64,000 bases of DNA. It comes from Solimonas marina. Its GTDB lineage: Bacteria; Pseudomonadota; Gammaproteobacteria; Nevskiales; Nevskiaceae. The first letter of the stretch is position 1, and each line of letters begins with the position of its first letter. Location of the stretch: assembly GCF_012241385.1 (NCBI RefSeq), contig NZ_JAAVXB010000003.1, positions 248,001 to 312,000 on the forward strand, read 5' to 3'. Position numbers and translations under genes: made by a program. Of the stretch, positions 18,998 through 28,676 are shown piece after piece. The notes below the pieces were generated by a model. That model did not search any database, had not been told where the DNA came from, and worked only from the letters and a program-made list of their open reading frames with translations.

Positions 18998-20593
18998 ATG
19001 AGTGTCATCGCCGAGCGCGCGGCGCGACGCCGTACGTTCGCCATCATTTCGCATCCCGACGCCGGCAAGACGACCTTGACGGAAAAGCTGCTGCTGTTCG
19101 GTGGTGCGATCCAGCTTGCCGGTACGGTGAAAGGCCGCAAGGCCGACCGCCACGCAACCTCGGACTGGATGGCGCTGGAGCAGCAACGCGGTATCTCGAT
19201 CACGACGTCGGTGATGCAGTTCCCGTACAACGACTGCATCGTCAATCTGCTCGATACCCCGGGCCACGAGGACTTCTCGGAAGATACCTATCGCACGCTG
19301 ACTGCGGTCGACTCGGCGCTGATGGTCATCGACGCCGCCAAGGGCGTCGAGGCGCGCACCATCAAGTTGATGGAAGTGTGCCGCCTGCGCGATACGCCGA
19401 TCGTCACCTTTGTCAACAAGCTCGACCGCGAGGGCCGGCCGCCGCTCGACCTGCTCGACGAAGTCGAGAAGGTGCTGGGCCTGCAGTGCACGCCGATCAC
19501 CTGGCCGCTGGGTATGGGCCGCGATTTCAAGGGTGTCTATCACCTGCTCGAAGATCGCTTCTATCTGTACTCGGGCGACAAGCACCGCGTGTCCGAGATC
19601 GAGACCATCGACGGCCTGTCGGCGCCGGGACTCGAGGAGCGTTTCGGAGCGCTGTACCGACAGCTGCGCGACGAGATCGAGCTGCTGCAGATGGCCGGTG
19701 CCGAATTCGAACTCGATGAATATCGCGCCGCGCGGCTGACGCCGGTGTTCTTCGGCTCGGCGATCAACAACTTCGGCGTACGCGAGTTGCTCAACGGCTT
19801 CACCGCCTGGGCGCCGCCGCCGCAGTTCCGCCACGCGCGCACGCCGGACGGCGAGCGTGACGTGCAGCCGGACGAGGACAAGTTCACCGGCTTCGTGTTC
19901 AAGATTCAGGCGAACATGGATCCCAAGCACCGCGACCGCGTGGCCTTCCTGCGCGTCTGCTCGGGCGTCTACCGCAAGGGCATGGATATCCACAGCGTGC
20001 GCCTCGACGGGCCGGTGCGGGTCTCCAATGCGCTGGTGTTCATGGCCGCCGACCGCGAGGCCGTCGAGGAAGCCTACCCTGGCGACATCATCGGCCTGCA
20101 CAACCACGGCACGATCTCGATCGGCGACTCGTTCTCCGAAGGCGAGACGCTGGGCTTCACCGGCATCCCGAACTTCGCGCCGGAACTGTTCCGCCGCGTG
20201 ATCCTCAAGGACCCGCTCAAGGCCAAGCAGCTCAACAAGGGGCTCGATCAGCTGTCCGAGGAAGGCGCGACCCAGGTCTATCGGCCGATCATCAACAACG
20301 ACATCATTCTCGGTGCGGTCGGCGTGCTGCAGTTCGACGTCGTCCAATATCGTTTGCGTGACGAATACAAGGTCGAATCGGTGTTCGAGCCAGTGCAGGT
20401 CCATACTGCGCGCTGGGTCGAGTCCGACGACGAGCGAAAATTCCGCGAGTTCCGTGACAAGAACGACGCACGCTTGGCGCATGATCACTACGGTCAGCTC
20501 GTCTATCTGGCATCGAGCGCCGTCAATCTGAACATGACGCGAGAGCGGTTCCCCGATGTGCGTTTCGTCGAAACGCGCGAGCACGGGGCCTGA
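18998..20593 (+). CDS. prfC: peptide chain release factor 3
   Basis: Encodes 531 residues of a translational GTPase that recycles RF1/RF2 after termination. G1 [16 protein letters not shown], switch I/G2 [16 protein letters not shown]3 [14 protein letters not shown] and G4 FVNKLDRE are all present, and the C-terminal part ends in [20 protein letters not shown]-type sequence, distinct from EF-G. Length matches the E. coli protein (529). Start defined by GGAGG (18988-18992) 5 bp upstream. A long open frame on the opposite strand is only codon-bias shadow. Confidence 0.97.
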   Translation: MSVIAERAARRRTFAIISHPDAGKTTLTEKLLLFGGAIQLAGTVKGRKADRHATSDWMALEQQRGISITTSVMQFPYNDCIVNLLDTPGHEDFSEDTYRTLTAVDSALMVIDAAKGVEARTIKLMEVCRLRDTPIVTFVNKLDREGRPPLDLLDEVEKVLGLQCTPITWPLGMGRDFKGVYHLLEDRFYLYSGDKHRVSEIETIDGLSAPGLEERFGALYRQLRDEIELLQMAGAEFELDEYRAARLTPVFFGSAINNFGVRELLNGFTAWAPPPQFRHARTPDGERDVQPDEDKFTGFVFKIQANMDPKHRDRVAFLRVCSGVYRKGMDIHSVRLDGPVRVSNALVFMAADREAVEEAYPGDIIGLHNHGTISIGDSFSEGETLGFTGIPNFAPELFRRVILKDPLKAKQLNKGLDQLSEEGATQVYRPIINNDIILGAVGVLQFDVVQYRLRDEYKVESVFEPVQVHTARWVESDDERKFREFRDKNDARLAHDHYGQLVYLASSAVNLNMTRERFPDVRFVETREHGA

Positions 20594-20677
20594 AGATTTC
20601 ACTGCTGCTGCCGTAAAACGTTAACCCTGACAACCGCGCCGCTGTTAGCGCATTGGAAACGCCCACCGCGAACTCTT

Positions 20678-21847
20678 ATGGACAAGCCTCTCTCCAGCCG
20701 CCAACTCGATCCCGCCAACTGGCCCATGATGGTCCTGTTTGCGGCCTTTCACCTTGCCTGCTTCGCGGTGATCTGGACGGGCTTCAGCTGGGAGGCATTC
20801 GCGTTGTGCATCGCGCTTTATGCGGTGCGCATGTTCGGCGTGACGGCCGGCTATCACCGGTATTTTTCGCACAAGGCCTACAAGGCCGGCCGCGTGTTCC
20901 AGTTCGTGCTGGCATGCCTCGCGCAGTCGTCGCTGCAGTCCGGCGCGCTGTGGTGGGCGGCCAAGCACCGTGACCATCATCGCTACTCGGATACGCCGCT
21001 GGATTCGCATTCGCCGCGCCAGTACGGCTTCTGGTTCTCGCACCTCGGCTGGATCTTCAACAAGCAGGCGCAGGAGGTCGATTACGCGCGCATCGCCGAC
21101 TTCTCGAAGTATCCGGAGCTGCGCTGGATCGACAAGCATCACTGGCTGCCCGGCGCGGCGATGGGTGTGGCGGTCTGGGCGCTGGGGGGCTGGCAGGCGC
21201 TGGTGATCGGCTTCGTCTGGTCGACGGTGCTGCTTTGGCACGCGACGTTCTGCATCAATTCGCTGGTCCATGTGTTCGGCCGTCAGCGCTATCTGACCGG
21301 CGACGATTCGCGCAACAACTTCCTGTTCGCGCTGCTGTCGCTCGGCGAGGGCTGGCACAACAACCACCACTACTACATGGCCTCGGCACGCCAGGGCTTC
21401 AAATGGTGGGAGGTCGACATCACCTACTACGTGCTCTGCGGCCTTGAACGCGTTGGTCTCGTCTATGAACTGCGCGACCCGCCGGCACACGTGCTCGACG
21501 GCTCGCGCGTGGCGTCGGCCGAGATCAAGGAGCGCATCGCCCAGGCGGTGGCACATCGTTTCTGCCCGGATCGTATTGTGCAGCGCATGCAGCAGCGCTG
21601 GGCCGAACTGCACCAGGGGCACGCCATCACCGACTGGCGTCGGCACTGGTCCGAGCAGTTGGCGGCGCGCCGCGAGCTGCTGGTGCAGCGCGTGCACGCC
21701 GAGCTGCCGAGCCTCGACGTGTTGTATCGCCATGCGCGGCGCCGGTTTGCGCGCACGCCAGCGATGGAAGAGATCGTCGCACGCGCGCGCGAGTTGATTG
21801 CCAGCAACGTGATGGCGAGACTGGAAGCCAGCCCCGCCTATGCCTGA
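20678..21847 (+). CDS. membrane acyl-CoA/acyl-lipid delta-9 desaturase
   Basis: Encodes 389 residues. The three His boxes of the stearoyl-CoA desaturase family are present: HRYFSH near residue 64, HRDHHRY near residue 101, and HNNHHYYMAS near residue 226, which hold the di-iron centre. Four hydrophobic helices surround them (for example MMVLFAAFHLACFAVIWTG). The C-terminal 100 residues form a charged cytosolic extension. It introduces a double bond into membrane acyl chains. The stop overlaps the start of the MFS gene by 8 bp. A second, unrelated soluble acyl-ACP desaturase gene occurs at 27 kb. Confidence 0.92.
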   Translation: MDKPLSSRQLDPANWPMMVLFAAFHLACFAVIWTGFSWEAFALCIALYAVRMFGVTAGYHRYFSHKAYKAGRVFQFVLACLAQSSLQSGALWWAAKHRDHHRYSDTPLDSHSPRQYGFWFSHLGWIFNKQAQEVDYARIADFSKYPELRWIDKHHWLPGAAMGVAVWALGGWQALVIGFVWSTVLLWHATFCINSLVHVFGRQRYLTGDDSRNNFLFALLSLGEGWHNNHHYYMASARQGFKWWEVDITYYVLCGLERVGLVYELRDPPAHVLDGSRVASAEIKERIAQAVAHRFCPDRIVQRMQQRWAELHQGHAITDWRRHWSEQLAARRELLVQRVHAELPSLDVLYRHARRRFARTPAMEEIVARARELIASNVMARLEASPAYA

Positions 21848-23102
21848 TGCGCCGCCGGCGCCGTTACCGGCGCGGCACGACCCCTACGCGGCTCTGCGTT
21901 ATCGGGAGTTCACTGCGCTGGCGGTGGGCGCGTTCCTGCTCAGCTGTGGCCTGCTGATTCAGGAAGTGGCGCTGTCGTACGAGATCTACCGGGTGACGCA
22001 TGATCCGCTGTCGCTGGGCCTGATCGGCCTGATCGCGGCGGTGCCGTTCATCACGCTGGCGCTGTTCGGCGGGCACTTGGCGGACCGCCGCGAGAAGCGC
22101 GGCATCATTCGCAAGGCGATCGGCGTCATCCTGCTCGGCTCAGCGGCGATGGCGCTGCTGTCGTGGCCATCGCTGCGCGCGCATCTGTCCGAGCGCAGCT
22201 GGCTGCTGGCGGCCTACGGGCTGGTGGCCCTGGTTGGCTTCGCGCGAGGGTTTTATTCTCCGGCCGCCTCGTCGCTGCGCGCCTTTCTGGTGCCGCGCGA
22301 GGTCTACGGCAGCGCCGCGACGTGGTGGAGCACCTTCTTTCAGGCGGGCGCCATTCTCGGGCCGGTGTCATCGGGCCTGCTGTTCGCCTACGCCGGTCTG
22401 TCCGGCACGTTGGTCGTCGTGGTCTGCATGTTCAGTGCGGCGCTGCTGCTGATCTCCTTCGTCAAGCCGCGGCCGGTGGTGCCGAATCCGAATGCCGGCA
22501 ACATCTGGCAAAGCCTGGGCGAGGGGCTGCGTTACGTCTTCCGTACCCGCATCGTGCTGTATGCGATGTGGCTCGACATGCTGTCGGTGCTGTTCGGCGG
22601 CGTGGTGGCGCTGCTACCGGTATTCGCCGACGACATCCTCAAGGTCGGTCCCGAGGGCTTGGGCGTATTGCGCGCCGCGCCGGCGATCGGGGCGCTGCTG
22701 ACGACGATCTGGTGCGCCTATCATCCGCCGCTGATGCGGCCGTGGCGCAATTTGCTGCTGACGGTGCTGGGCTTCGGCGTGGCGACGCTGGTGTTCGCGG
22801 TTTCGAAGCTGTTCTGGCTGTCGATCGTCGCCTTGTTCGCGACTGGCGCGTTCGACAGCGTCAGCATGGTGATCCGCAATACGATCATGCAGTCGGTTCC
22901 GCCTGATCATCTGCGCGGTCGGGTGCTGTCGGTCAACAGTATCTTCATCAGCTCGTCGAACGAGCTGGGCGCGTTCGAATCCGGCCTGGCGGCCAAGCTG
23001 CTGGGCACCGTGCCGTCGGTGGTTGCCGGCGCCGCTGTCACTTGTGGCGTCGTCGCCTGGATGTGGCGGCGCTCGCGTGAGCTGCTGACGGTGAAACTCT
23101 AA
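21840..23102 (+). CDS. MFS transporter, EntS-like exporter family
   Basis: Encodes 420 residues with about 12 hydrophobic helices. The loop after TM2 reads GGHLADRREKRGIIR, the major-facilitator signature, and the C-terminal half has the matching second bundle (HLRGRVLSVNSIFISSSNELG). It resembles the TIGR00900/EntS branch of exporters. The start overlaps the desaturase gene by 8 bp, so the two are cotranscribed. The substrate is unknown. Confidence 0.9.
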   Translation: MPDAPPAPLPARHDPYAALRYREFTALAVGAFLLSCGLLIQEVALSYEIYRVTHDPLSLGLIGLIAAVPFITLALFGGHLADRREKRGIIRKAIGVILLGSAAMALLSWPSLRAHLSERSWLLAAYGLVALVGFARGFYSPAASSLRAFLVPREVYGSAATWWSTFFQAGAILGPVSSGLLFAYAGLSGTLVVVVCMFSAALLLISFVKPRPVVPNPNAGNIWQSLGEGLRYVFRTRIVLYAMWLDMLSVLFGGVVALLPVFADDILKVGPEGLGVLRAAPAIGALLTTIWCAYHPPLMRPWRNLLLTVLGFGVATLVFAVSKLFWLSIVALFATGAFDSVSMVIRNTIMQSVPPDHLRGRVLSVNSIFISSSNELGAFESGLAAKLLGTVPSVVAGAAVTCGVVAWMWRRSRELLTVKL

Positions 23103-23114
23103 GGAGACGGCCGG

Positions 23115-23696
23115 ATGCGTTTTTGTGTGTTCTGCGGTTCGAGTGCCGGTGCCCGGCCGGCTTACGCGGCGGCCGCTCGTGCACTGGGGGCGGCGTTGGC
23201 CGAGGCCGGTGTCGGACTGGTCTATGGCGGCGCTTCGGTTGGCCTGATGGGCGCGGTCGCCGATGCCGCGCGCGATGCTGGCGGTGAGGTCATCGGTGTG
23301 CTGCCGCGGGCGCTGGCCGATCGTGAGCTGGCGCATCCGAATCTCACGCAGTTGCACATCGTCGGCTCCATGCACGAGCGCAAAGCGATGATGGCCGAGC
23401 TGTCCGACGGCTTTATCGCCTTGCCCGGCGGCATCGGCACCTTCGAAGAGCTGTTCGAAATCTGGACCTGGGCGCAGCTGGGGCAGCATGCCAAGCCTTG
23501 CGCGGTGCTCAACGTCGACGGGTATTACGATGGCCTGTTGGCGTTTCTCGACCACACGGTGCGCGAGGCCTTCGTCAAGCCGGTGCATCGTGCACGCCTG
23601 CTCGTGCACGACGATGTCGGCGCGCTGCTGACGGCGATGCAGCGCTACGAGCCGCCGGCATCGACCGGCAAGTGGATCGGCCGCAGCGAGACCTGA
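23115..23696 (+). CDS. LOG family protein (nucleoside 5'-monophosphate phosphoribohydrolase)
   Basis: Encodes 193 residues. It has the TIGR00730 family N-terminus (FCVFCGSSAGA), the loop VYGGASVGLMGAVADAA, and the active-site motif PGGIGTFEELFEIWTW. LOG enzymes release ribose 5-phosphate from cytokinin nucleotides or, in many bacteria, from AMP or similar nucleotides. They were formerly annotated as lysine decarboxylases. AAGGAG sits 8 bp upstream and only 12 bp separate it from the MFS gene, so it is likely the third gene of that operon. Confidence 0.92.
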   Translation: MRFCVFCGSSAGARPAYAAAARALGAALAEAGVGLVYGGASVGLMGAVADAARDAGGEVIGVLPRALADRELAHPNLTQLHIVGSMHERKAMMAELSDGFIALPGGIGTFEELFEIWTWAQLGQHAKPCAVLNVDGYYDGLLAFLDHTVREAFVKPVHRARLLVHDDVGALLTAMQRYEPPASTGKWIGRSET

Positions 23697-23707
23697 GCGG
23701 CGGCGCG

Positions 23708-24391
23708 CTAGCGTTTTTGCTGCGCGGTATTGACGATGGTCGCGGCCAGACCGAAAGGGCGGTCCCCGAGCAGGCGCAGCAGCCGTGCCGGCAGATGGCG
23801 CTTGTCGATCTGCAGGACCGAGACCTGCGCGAAACCGTCGCGGGCTTCGCGCGCCCAGGATTCGGCGCGCGGCTCGTCACCGGCCGGCTGTGGCTGAATG
23901 CCAAGCGTGCGCAGGCGGTCGGCCTGCGGCAGCAGGCTCTGGCTGCCGCGGTCGAGCGAGGCGGTCGACGCCTGAATCTCGATCCAGGTGTTGAAGTCGA
24001 TCTGCAGCAGTGGCTCGGCGATACGGCGCAGCAAGGGCACGCGCAGGGCGCGCTGTGCCATCCGTTGCGCCAGGTGGCCGGTGCGCTCGACCAGCTTCAG
24101 CGAACGCGGCGCGCCATCATGCGCGATGGCCGCCGGATCCTGAGTGTCGCGACCGCGCTGCGGCGCGTGCGCCAGCGCCGGACGCAGCGCGCTGGCCAGG
24201 TTGGTCTGGAAGTGCGCGCGCAGATGCGTGCGTTCGCCGTCGGCTTGCGGTTCGCTGTGCATTTGCACGCGGACTTTCCACAGCGGCTGTTGCTCGCCCA
24301 CCGGGATTTCGGCGGCGAACGCAAAGTCCTCGGTTTCACGCGGCAGCGCCGCGTCGGGTTCGGATTTCCGGCGTCGTTTTAAGATGCCCAT
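23708..24391 (-). CDS. conserved hypothetical protein (227 aa)
   Basis: I do not recognise this protein. It starts MGILKRRRKSEPDAALP, soluble, without signal peptide or membrane helices. The middle is charged and Ala/Arg-rich (HLAQRMAQRALRVPLLRRI), followed by LLQIDFNTWIEIQASTASLD and a C-terminal QVSVLQIDKRHLPARLLRLL. The gene is convergent with the LOG gene (11 bp apart) and divergent from the acylphosphatase gene (32 bp between starts). A further upstream ATG would overlap acyP and was not used. Strand choice rests on fit between neighbours and sensible amino-acid composition. Confidence 0.65.
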   Translation of the reverse strand: MGILKRRRKSEPDAALPRETEDFAFAAEIPVGEQQPLWKVRVQMHSEPQADGERTHLRAHFQTNLASALRPALAHAPQRGRDTQDPAAIAHDGAPRSLKLVERTGHLAQRMAQRALRVPLLRRIAEPLLQIDFNTWIEIQASTASLDRGSQSLLPQADRLRTLGIQPQPAGDEPRAESWAREARDGFAQVSVLQIDKRHLPARLLRLLGDRPFGLAATIVNTAQQKR

Positions 24392-24423
24392 GCGCCAATC
24401 CTCAGCAATCGACCTTGACCAGT

Positions 24424-24696
24424 ATGCCGGCATCCTATCGCTTTCGTGTTCGAGGACATGTCCAAGGTGTCTATTTTCGCCAGTCGACCCGCCAGCAGGC
24501 GCTGGCACTGCAGCTCGACGGCTGGGTCTGCAATCGCGACGACGGCAGTGTCGAAGGGCTCGCAAGCGGCGCGCCCGCAGCGCTCGAGGCCTTGCGCCGC
24601 TGGCTGTGCGACGGGCCGCCGGCGGCACGTGTCGAGACGCTGGACTGGCAGCCCGACGCTGACCTGCCGCCGCCGGGCTTCGAGGTCCGCCGCTAG
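24424..24696 (+). CDS. acyP: acylphosphatase
   Basis: Encodes 90 residues, the standard size. It hydrolyses carboxyl-phosphate bonds of acyl phosphates. The signature RVRGHVQGVYFRQSTRQQA (residues about 8-26) includes the phosphate-binding loop and catalytic Arg; LDGWVCNRDDGSVEGLASG holds the catalytic Asn. Divergent from the hypothetical gene and convergent with the GMC oxidoreductase gene, 5 bp apart. Confidence 0.94.
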   Translation: MPASYRFRVRGHVQGVYFRQSTRQQALALQLDGWVCNRDDGSVEGLASGAPAALEALRRWLCDGPPAARVETLDWQPDADLPPPGFEVRR

Positions 24697-24701
24697 CTCG
24701 A

Positions 24702-26303
24702 TCACGCGGCGGCCGCGGGCTGCAGGCGCGCCAGCAGGCGCTGCGTATTGCGTGCGGTGAACGCGTAGATCGATAGCTGCGGATTGGCGCCGATCGAGCT
24801 TGGGAAGATCGAGCCGTCGAAGATCGACAGGTTGTCGGCGGCGTGGAAGCGACCGTGACTGTCGACGACGCAGCGCTCGCGATCCTCGCCCATGGCGCAG
24901 CCGCCCATCAGATGTGCCGTGACCAAGCCGGCGCGCTGCTTTTTCATCGGCAGCGCGGCGATGCCGGCTTTCGCATCCTTCCAGCTCGAATAGGTCTGGG
25001 CATCGAGGTGCATCGGTCGTACGACGCGCGCGCCGGCGGCGAACTGGATCTCCGCCATCGACAGATAGGCGCGGCGCAGCGCGTCCCATAGTGCATCGTG
25101 CACGTCGTAGTCGAAGACCGGCTGGCCGTGCGCATCGATGCGGATGCGACCGCCCTGGCTTTGTTCGTGAAAGCCGTCGCGCATCAGAGCGATCAATACC
25201 TGCGCGTGCGGCAGCTGCGCCATGTCGGCGGCCAGCGCGTCGCCGAAGTTGCCCATCACGCTGCTGGCCAGCATCGGCTGCAGCGGCGGGACTTCGAGTT
25301 TGTAGCCGATGCTGCCGTCGGCCGGCCACAGAAAATGGTCGGAATAAATCGACTGCGGAGCGCCGTAGTAGCCGTCGATGGCCTTGTCGAACTGTGCAAG
25401 GCTGACGTTGACCGGATGGATGCAGCTGCGTTGGCCGATGCGGTGCTGCGGATCGGGCGCTTTCGAGCGCAGCAGCAGCGCCGGGGTGTTGATGGCACCG
25501 GCGGCCAGAATGTAATGCCGTGCGCGGACGTCGAGCGTCACGCCGCTGGGGTGTCCGCTTCCGGCATCGAGCGCGGCGACCACCATGCCGGTGACGTGTC
25601 CGTCGGCGAAGCGCAGGCGCTCGACACGGGCGCGGTGCAGCAGCGTCATGCCGTGATCGAGCGCTGCCGGGATCGTCGTCACCAGCATCGATTGCTTGGC
25701 GTTGACCGGGCAGCCGAGCCCGCAGTAACCGAGGTTCCAGCAGCCGCGCACGTTGCGCGGCACGGTCTTCCAGTGCAGTTCCAGTTTTTCGCAACCGTCG
25801 CGCAGCACGGCGTTGTTGGCGTTCGGCGCGGCGGCCCACGGCGCGATGCCGAGGCGCGCCTCCATCTTCGCGAACCACGGCGCCATGTCTTCCGGCATCG
25901 CGTCGCGCACGCCGAATTGCTCCGACCAATACGACAGCGTCGCGTCCGGCGTGCGGATGCTGGTCGTCCAGTTGACGACAGTGCTGCCACCGACGGCCCG
26001 TCCCTGCAGGATCGGGATCGCGCCGTCCGACGTCGCGCGCCCGGCGGCTTCCTGGTAGAGCGTGCCGTACGAGCGGAATTCGTCCATCGCCTTGAAGTCT
26101 TGCGAGGTGTGCAGCGCGCCCTCCTCGATCATCAGCACCTTGAGTCCAGCGCTGGCGAGCAGCTCGGCGGCGGTGCCACCTCCGGCGCCACTGCCGACGA
26201 TGACGACGTCGGCTTCCAGCGTTTCGCCGCGTTGCAGGGCCGACGCATCGCGAACCTTCCAGCCCTTGGTGATACCGTCGCTGTAGAGATCGTTGATCGC
26301 CAT
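24702..26303 (-). CDS. GMC-family FAD-dependent oxidoreductase (membrane dehydrogenase large subunit type)
   Basis: Encodes 533 residues. The FAD-binding loop VVIVGSGAGGGTAAELLASAG lies near residues 34-54. The catalytic His is in HLMGGCAMGEDR and the conserved Asn in IGANPQLSIYAF near the C-terminus. This architecture is shared by bacterial alcohol, sugar and sterol dehydrogenases of the GMC superfamily. It follows by 4 bp a gene for a Tat-exported small protein, an arrangement known from periplasmic three-subunit dehydrogenases (gluconate, sorbitol, fructose), in which the small subunit carries the Tat signal for both. No cytochrome c subunit is encoded next to it. Substrate unknown. Confidence 0.88.
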   Translation of the reverse strand: MAINDLYSDGITKGWKVRDASALQRGETLEADVVIVGSGAGGGTAAELLASAGLKVLMIEEGALHTSQDFKAMDEFRSYGTLYQEAAGRATSDGAIPILQGRAVGGSTVVNWTTSIRTPDATLSYWSEQFGVRDAMPEDMAPWFAKMEARLGIAPWAAAPNANNAVLRDGCEKLELHWKTVPRNVRGCWNLGYCGLGCPVNAKQSMLVTTIPAALDHGMTLLHRARVERLRFADGHVTGMVVAALDAGSGHPSGVTLDVRARHYILAAGAINTPALLLRSKAPDPQHRIGQRSCIHPVNVSLAQFDKAIDGYYGAPQSIYSDHFLWPADGSIGYKLEVPPLQPMLASSVMGNFGDALAADMAQLPHAQVLIALMRDGFHEQSQGGRIRIDAHGQPVFDYDVHDALWDALRRAYLSMAEIQFAAGARVVRPMHLDAQTYSSWKDAKAGIAALPMKKQRAGLVTAHLMGGCAMGEDRERCVVDSHGRFHAADNLSIFDGSIFPSSIGANPQLSIYAFTARNTQRLLARLQPAAAA

Positions 26304-26307
26304 GGCG

Positions 26308-26877
26308 TCAGGCCTCCAGCGCGCTGATCGCCCAGGCCGGCGGCCCTGGATAGTGCGAGAACGCGTTCATCGGCGTCTGGCTCCACAGCACGGTGCTGCC
26401 GATCTTGGCCAGCGCGCGATAGGCGCCGCTGAGCAGCGACAGGTGGCTGTCGTGCAGATGCTTGAGCAGGGTTTGTGCGTCGGCGGCGCCGGCCTCGGCC
26501 CAGGGTCGCGTGACGCCACCGGCGAAGCGGCGGAACGGGGTCCATTGCAGCAGATCGAGGAGCTTGCGCACTTCCTGTTGCGCCGGTGCGCCGAGCGCAG
26601 CCAGCTCGATGTCGGCACGGCGCACCCCTTCATCGACGATCGCGCCCGCGGCGGTGGGATCGGCGGGCAGGGCATTGCCGGCGACGCCGGCGACCAGCGC
26701 ACGCATGAAATGAATGTCGCTGGCGGTCAGCCAGCGATAGCCGTTCGCCACCGCGGCGCTGCGCTGACTGCAGCCGGACAACTGCACGCCGGCCCCCAGC
26801 AGGGCCAGGGTCGTGGCGCCGCCAGCCGACAGCTTGAGAAAGCCGCGCCGGTCGAGCGTGGCGGTGTCTGCAGGCAT
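26308..26877 (-). CDS. Tat-exported small subunit of the GMC dehydrogenase (gluconate dehydrogenase subunit 3-like)
   Basis: Encodes 189 residues. The N-terminus has a twin-arginine motif (DRRGFLKLSAGG) and a hydrophobic stretch that ends in a lipobox (QLSGC), suggesting a Tat-dependent lipoprotein. The mature part is helical (ALLQ-like repeats, TPFRRFAGGVTRPW). A strong GGAGG stands 6 bp upstream of the chosen ATG. It lies directly upstream of the GMC oxidoreductase in the same operon and probably escorts it to the periplasm. The subunit-3 assignment rests mainly on context and size. Confidence 0.75.
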   Translation of the reverse strand: MPADTATLDRRGFLKLSAGGATTLALLGAGVQLSGCSQRSAAVANGYRWLTASDIHFMRALVAGVAGNALPADPTAAGAIVDEGVRRADIELAALGAPAQQEVRKLLDLLQWTPFRRFAGGVTRPWAEAGAADAQTLLKHLHDSHLSLLSGAYRALAKIGSTVLWSQTPMNAFSHYPGPPAWAISALEA

Positions 26878-26925
26878 GAGTCCTCCGGATCTTTTTATAA
26901 TTAAACGATAGGTCAATTTTGCCTC

Positions 26926-26959
26926 AAAAAACGGCGACCGGCTGGCTGGCGGGTCGCCG
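26926..26959 (-). terminator. rho-independent terminator of the acyl-ACP desaturase gene
   Basis: Stem CGGCGACC/GGTCGCCG (8 bp, 12-nt loop) followed on the minus strand by six T. It begins 18 bp beyond the desaturase stop. The adjoining 26878-26925 is unusually AT-rich for this genome and should hold the promoter of the Tat/GMC operon. Confidence 0.85.
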
Positions 26960-26977
26960 CTCGACGCCGTGCGGGGC

Positions 26978-27964
26978 TCAGATGCGCACGCTACGGCCGT
27001 AGATGAAGTCGAAGCCGAAGTCACGAACCGTGGACTTGGCGTCCTGGAAGTCGGCCATGCGCGCCAAGCGGGCCGGAATCTTCATCAGTTTTTCCTGAGC
27101 CTGCTGGCCGATCGTCGACAGGCCAGTCAGCGAGCCGATCTTCCAGTACGCGAGCAGTTCCTCGACGATTTCCTGGTATTGGCGGGCGCAGAAGATGCCG
27201 GCGCGGCGCACGACTTCGCTCATGTCGTCATAGCCACCGATCGCATGCCCCGGCATCGCGAAATTCAGCGCGACCTTCAGCAGCGACACCAGAGCCCGGT
27301 TCGGGTCCTGGGCGAGAACGGCGCCGAACACGGCACGGTAGAACTGGTAGTGGCGCGATTCGTCGCCGGCCAGATGCGCGAGCACGCGCTGGCCCATCGC
27401 TTCGATCGGCGCGCACAGGCGCCCGGTGTTGGCATGCGAGAACTGCGTGGCCTTTTCCTGCAGCGAGGTGTAGGCGAGCAGGCGGTACGGGTCTTCTTCC
27501 CACTCCGGATTGAAGCCGGCCTCGATATAGCGATACTGCAGTTTTTCGAGTGCGCCCATGTCGAACAGGCGTGCGTCGCGCACATAGTCGCGCAGGGCGC
27601 AGCCGTGGCGATCTTCCTCGGCCGTCCACAGATTGTTCCAGTCGCGCCACGGGCCACTGTTGCTCAGGTGCGAGGCGATCAGGCGGTGAAAATGCGGCAG
27701 GCCTTCTTCGGTCAGCAGGTTCAGGGCGATGGCGACACGGGCGGTATCCGGCAGGCCCCGCGCAGCTTCGCGGATGCGCGCCAGCTCGCCGTCATGTGCA
27801 GCGTCGAGCTCGGCGTCGGCCGGCATCAGATCGTTGGGGAACCAGAGGCGGCGCTTTTCGACGTGCAGCGCCATCTGCTGCGCGACGGCATCCTCGATCG
27901 ACACGAGGACTTCAACCTTGTCAGTGTTCTCGAACGACATGCTGGTGGCGACAACAGACATCAT
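26978..27964 (-). CDS. soluble acyl-[ACP] desaturase (di-iron, ferritin-like)
   Basis: Encodes 328 residues of the plant-type stearoyl-ACP desaturase fold. Di-iron ligands are visible as EEGLPHFH, the ExxH motif in TAEEDRHG, and DESRHYQFY near residue 200. Such enzymes introduce double bonds into ACP-bound fatty acids and need ferredoxin. GGAG lies 5 bp upstream of the chosen ATG, which is followed at once by a second ATG. The gene is monocistronic between folE (71 bp upstream) and its own terminator. Confidence 0.9.
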   Translation of the reverse strand: MMSVVATSMSFENTDKVEVLVSIEDAVAQQMALHVEKRRLWFPNDLMPADAELDAAHDGELARIREAARGLPDTARVAIALNLLTEEGLPHFHRLIASHLSNSGPWRDWNNLWTAEEDRHGCALRDYVRDARLFDMGALEKLQYRYIEAGFNPEWEEDPYRLLAYTSLQEKATQFSHANTGRLCAPIEAMGQRVLAHLAGDESRHYQFYRAVFGAVLAQDPNRALVSLLKVALNFAMPGHAIGGYDDMSEVVRRAGIFCARQYQEIVEELLAYWKIGSLTGLSTIGQQAQEKLMKIPARLARMADFQDAKSTVRDFGFDFIYGRSVRI

Positions 27965-28035
27965 CAGGACTCCGCGGCCCGATCGCCGCTGCAACTGGCC
28001 GGACGGCCACGGGTCCAGATTATAGGAAATCCGGC

Positions 28036-28581
28036 TTACCCGCGACGCGTCAGGCTCAGGAACTCCTCGCGGGTACGATGATCCTCGCGGAAGCGGCCGA
28101 GCATGACCGATGTGACCATCGTCGAGTTCTGCTTCTGGACGCCGCGCATCATCGCGCACAAATGCTGCGCTTCGATGACCACGCCGACGCCGTGTGCCTC
28201 GGTCACGGTCTGGATGCAGGTGCCGATCTGCTGCGTCAGGTTTTCCTGGATCTGCAGGCGGCGCGCGAACATGTCGACGATGCGCGGAATCTTCGACAGG
28301 CCGATGACCTTGCCGGACGGCAGGTAGGCGACGTGTGCCTTGCCGATGAACGGCAGCAGGTGGTGCTCACACAGCGAGTAAAGCTCGATGTCGCGGACGA
28401 TGACCATTTCGTCGTTCGACGATTCGAAGACCGCGCCGTTGACGATTTCGTCGACGTCCTGTTCGTAGCCCTGCGTCAGGAATTCCATCGCCTTGGCGGC
28501 GCGCAGCGGCGTGCGCAGCAGCCCTTCGCGCTGGGGGTTCTCGCCGATCGACTCGATGATCGCGCGATAGTGCTCTTCCAT
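28036..28581 (-). CDS. folE: GTP cyclohydrolase I
   Basis: Encodes 181 residues. It converts GTP to 7,8-dihydroneopterin triphosphate, the first step of folate synthesis. [19 protein letters not shown] opens the fold. Zinc ligands occur in LCEHHLLPF and [14 protein letters not shown]. It is shorter than E. coli FolE (222) at the N-terminus, as in many bacterial FolE proteins. Divergent from the parB-like gene, 95 bp between starts. Confidence 0.96.
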   Translation of the reverse strand: MEEHYRAIIESIGENPQREGLLRTPLRAAKAMEFLTQGYEQDVDEIVNGAVFESSNDEMVIVRDIELYSLCEHHLLPFIGKAHVAYLPSGKVIGLSKIPRIVDMFARRLQIQENLTQQIGTCIQTVTEAHGVGVVIEAQHLCAMMRGVQKQNSTMVTSVMLGRFREDHRTREEFLSLTRRG

Positions 28582-28676
28582 GTTCTGTTCCGCTGTCGCT
28601 GATAGGGTCGCCGGCCATTATCCCATGTGACGATGCGGTTCGCCGCGCAGCGGCGATGACGGTGCGCGCCTAAAAT

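Noticed and set aside
18836-20602. 588-codon open frame antisense to prfC
   Set aside because: Same codon-bias shadow; prfC has all GTPase motifs on the plus strand.
23115-23696. Plant-hormone link between the LOG gene (cytokinin) and the ethylene-type sensor
   Set aside because: LOG proteins are widespread in bacteria with general nucleotide roles, and the genes are 20 kb apart; no evidence for a shared pathway.
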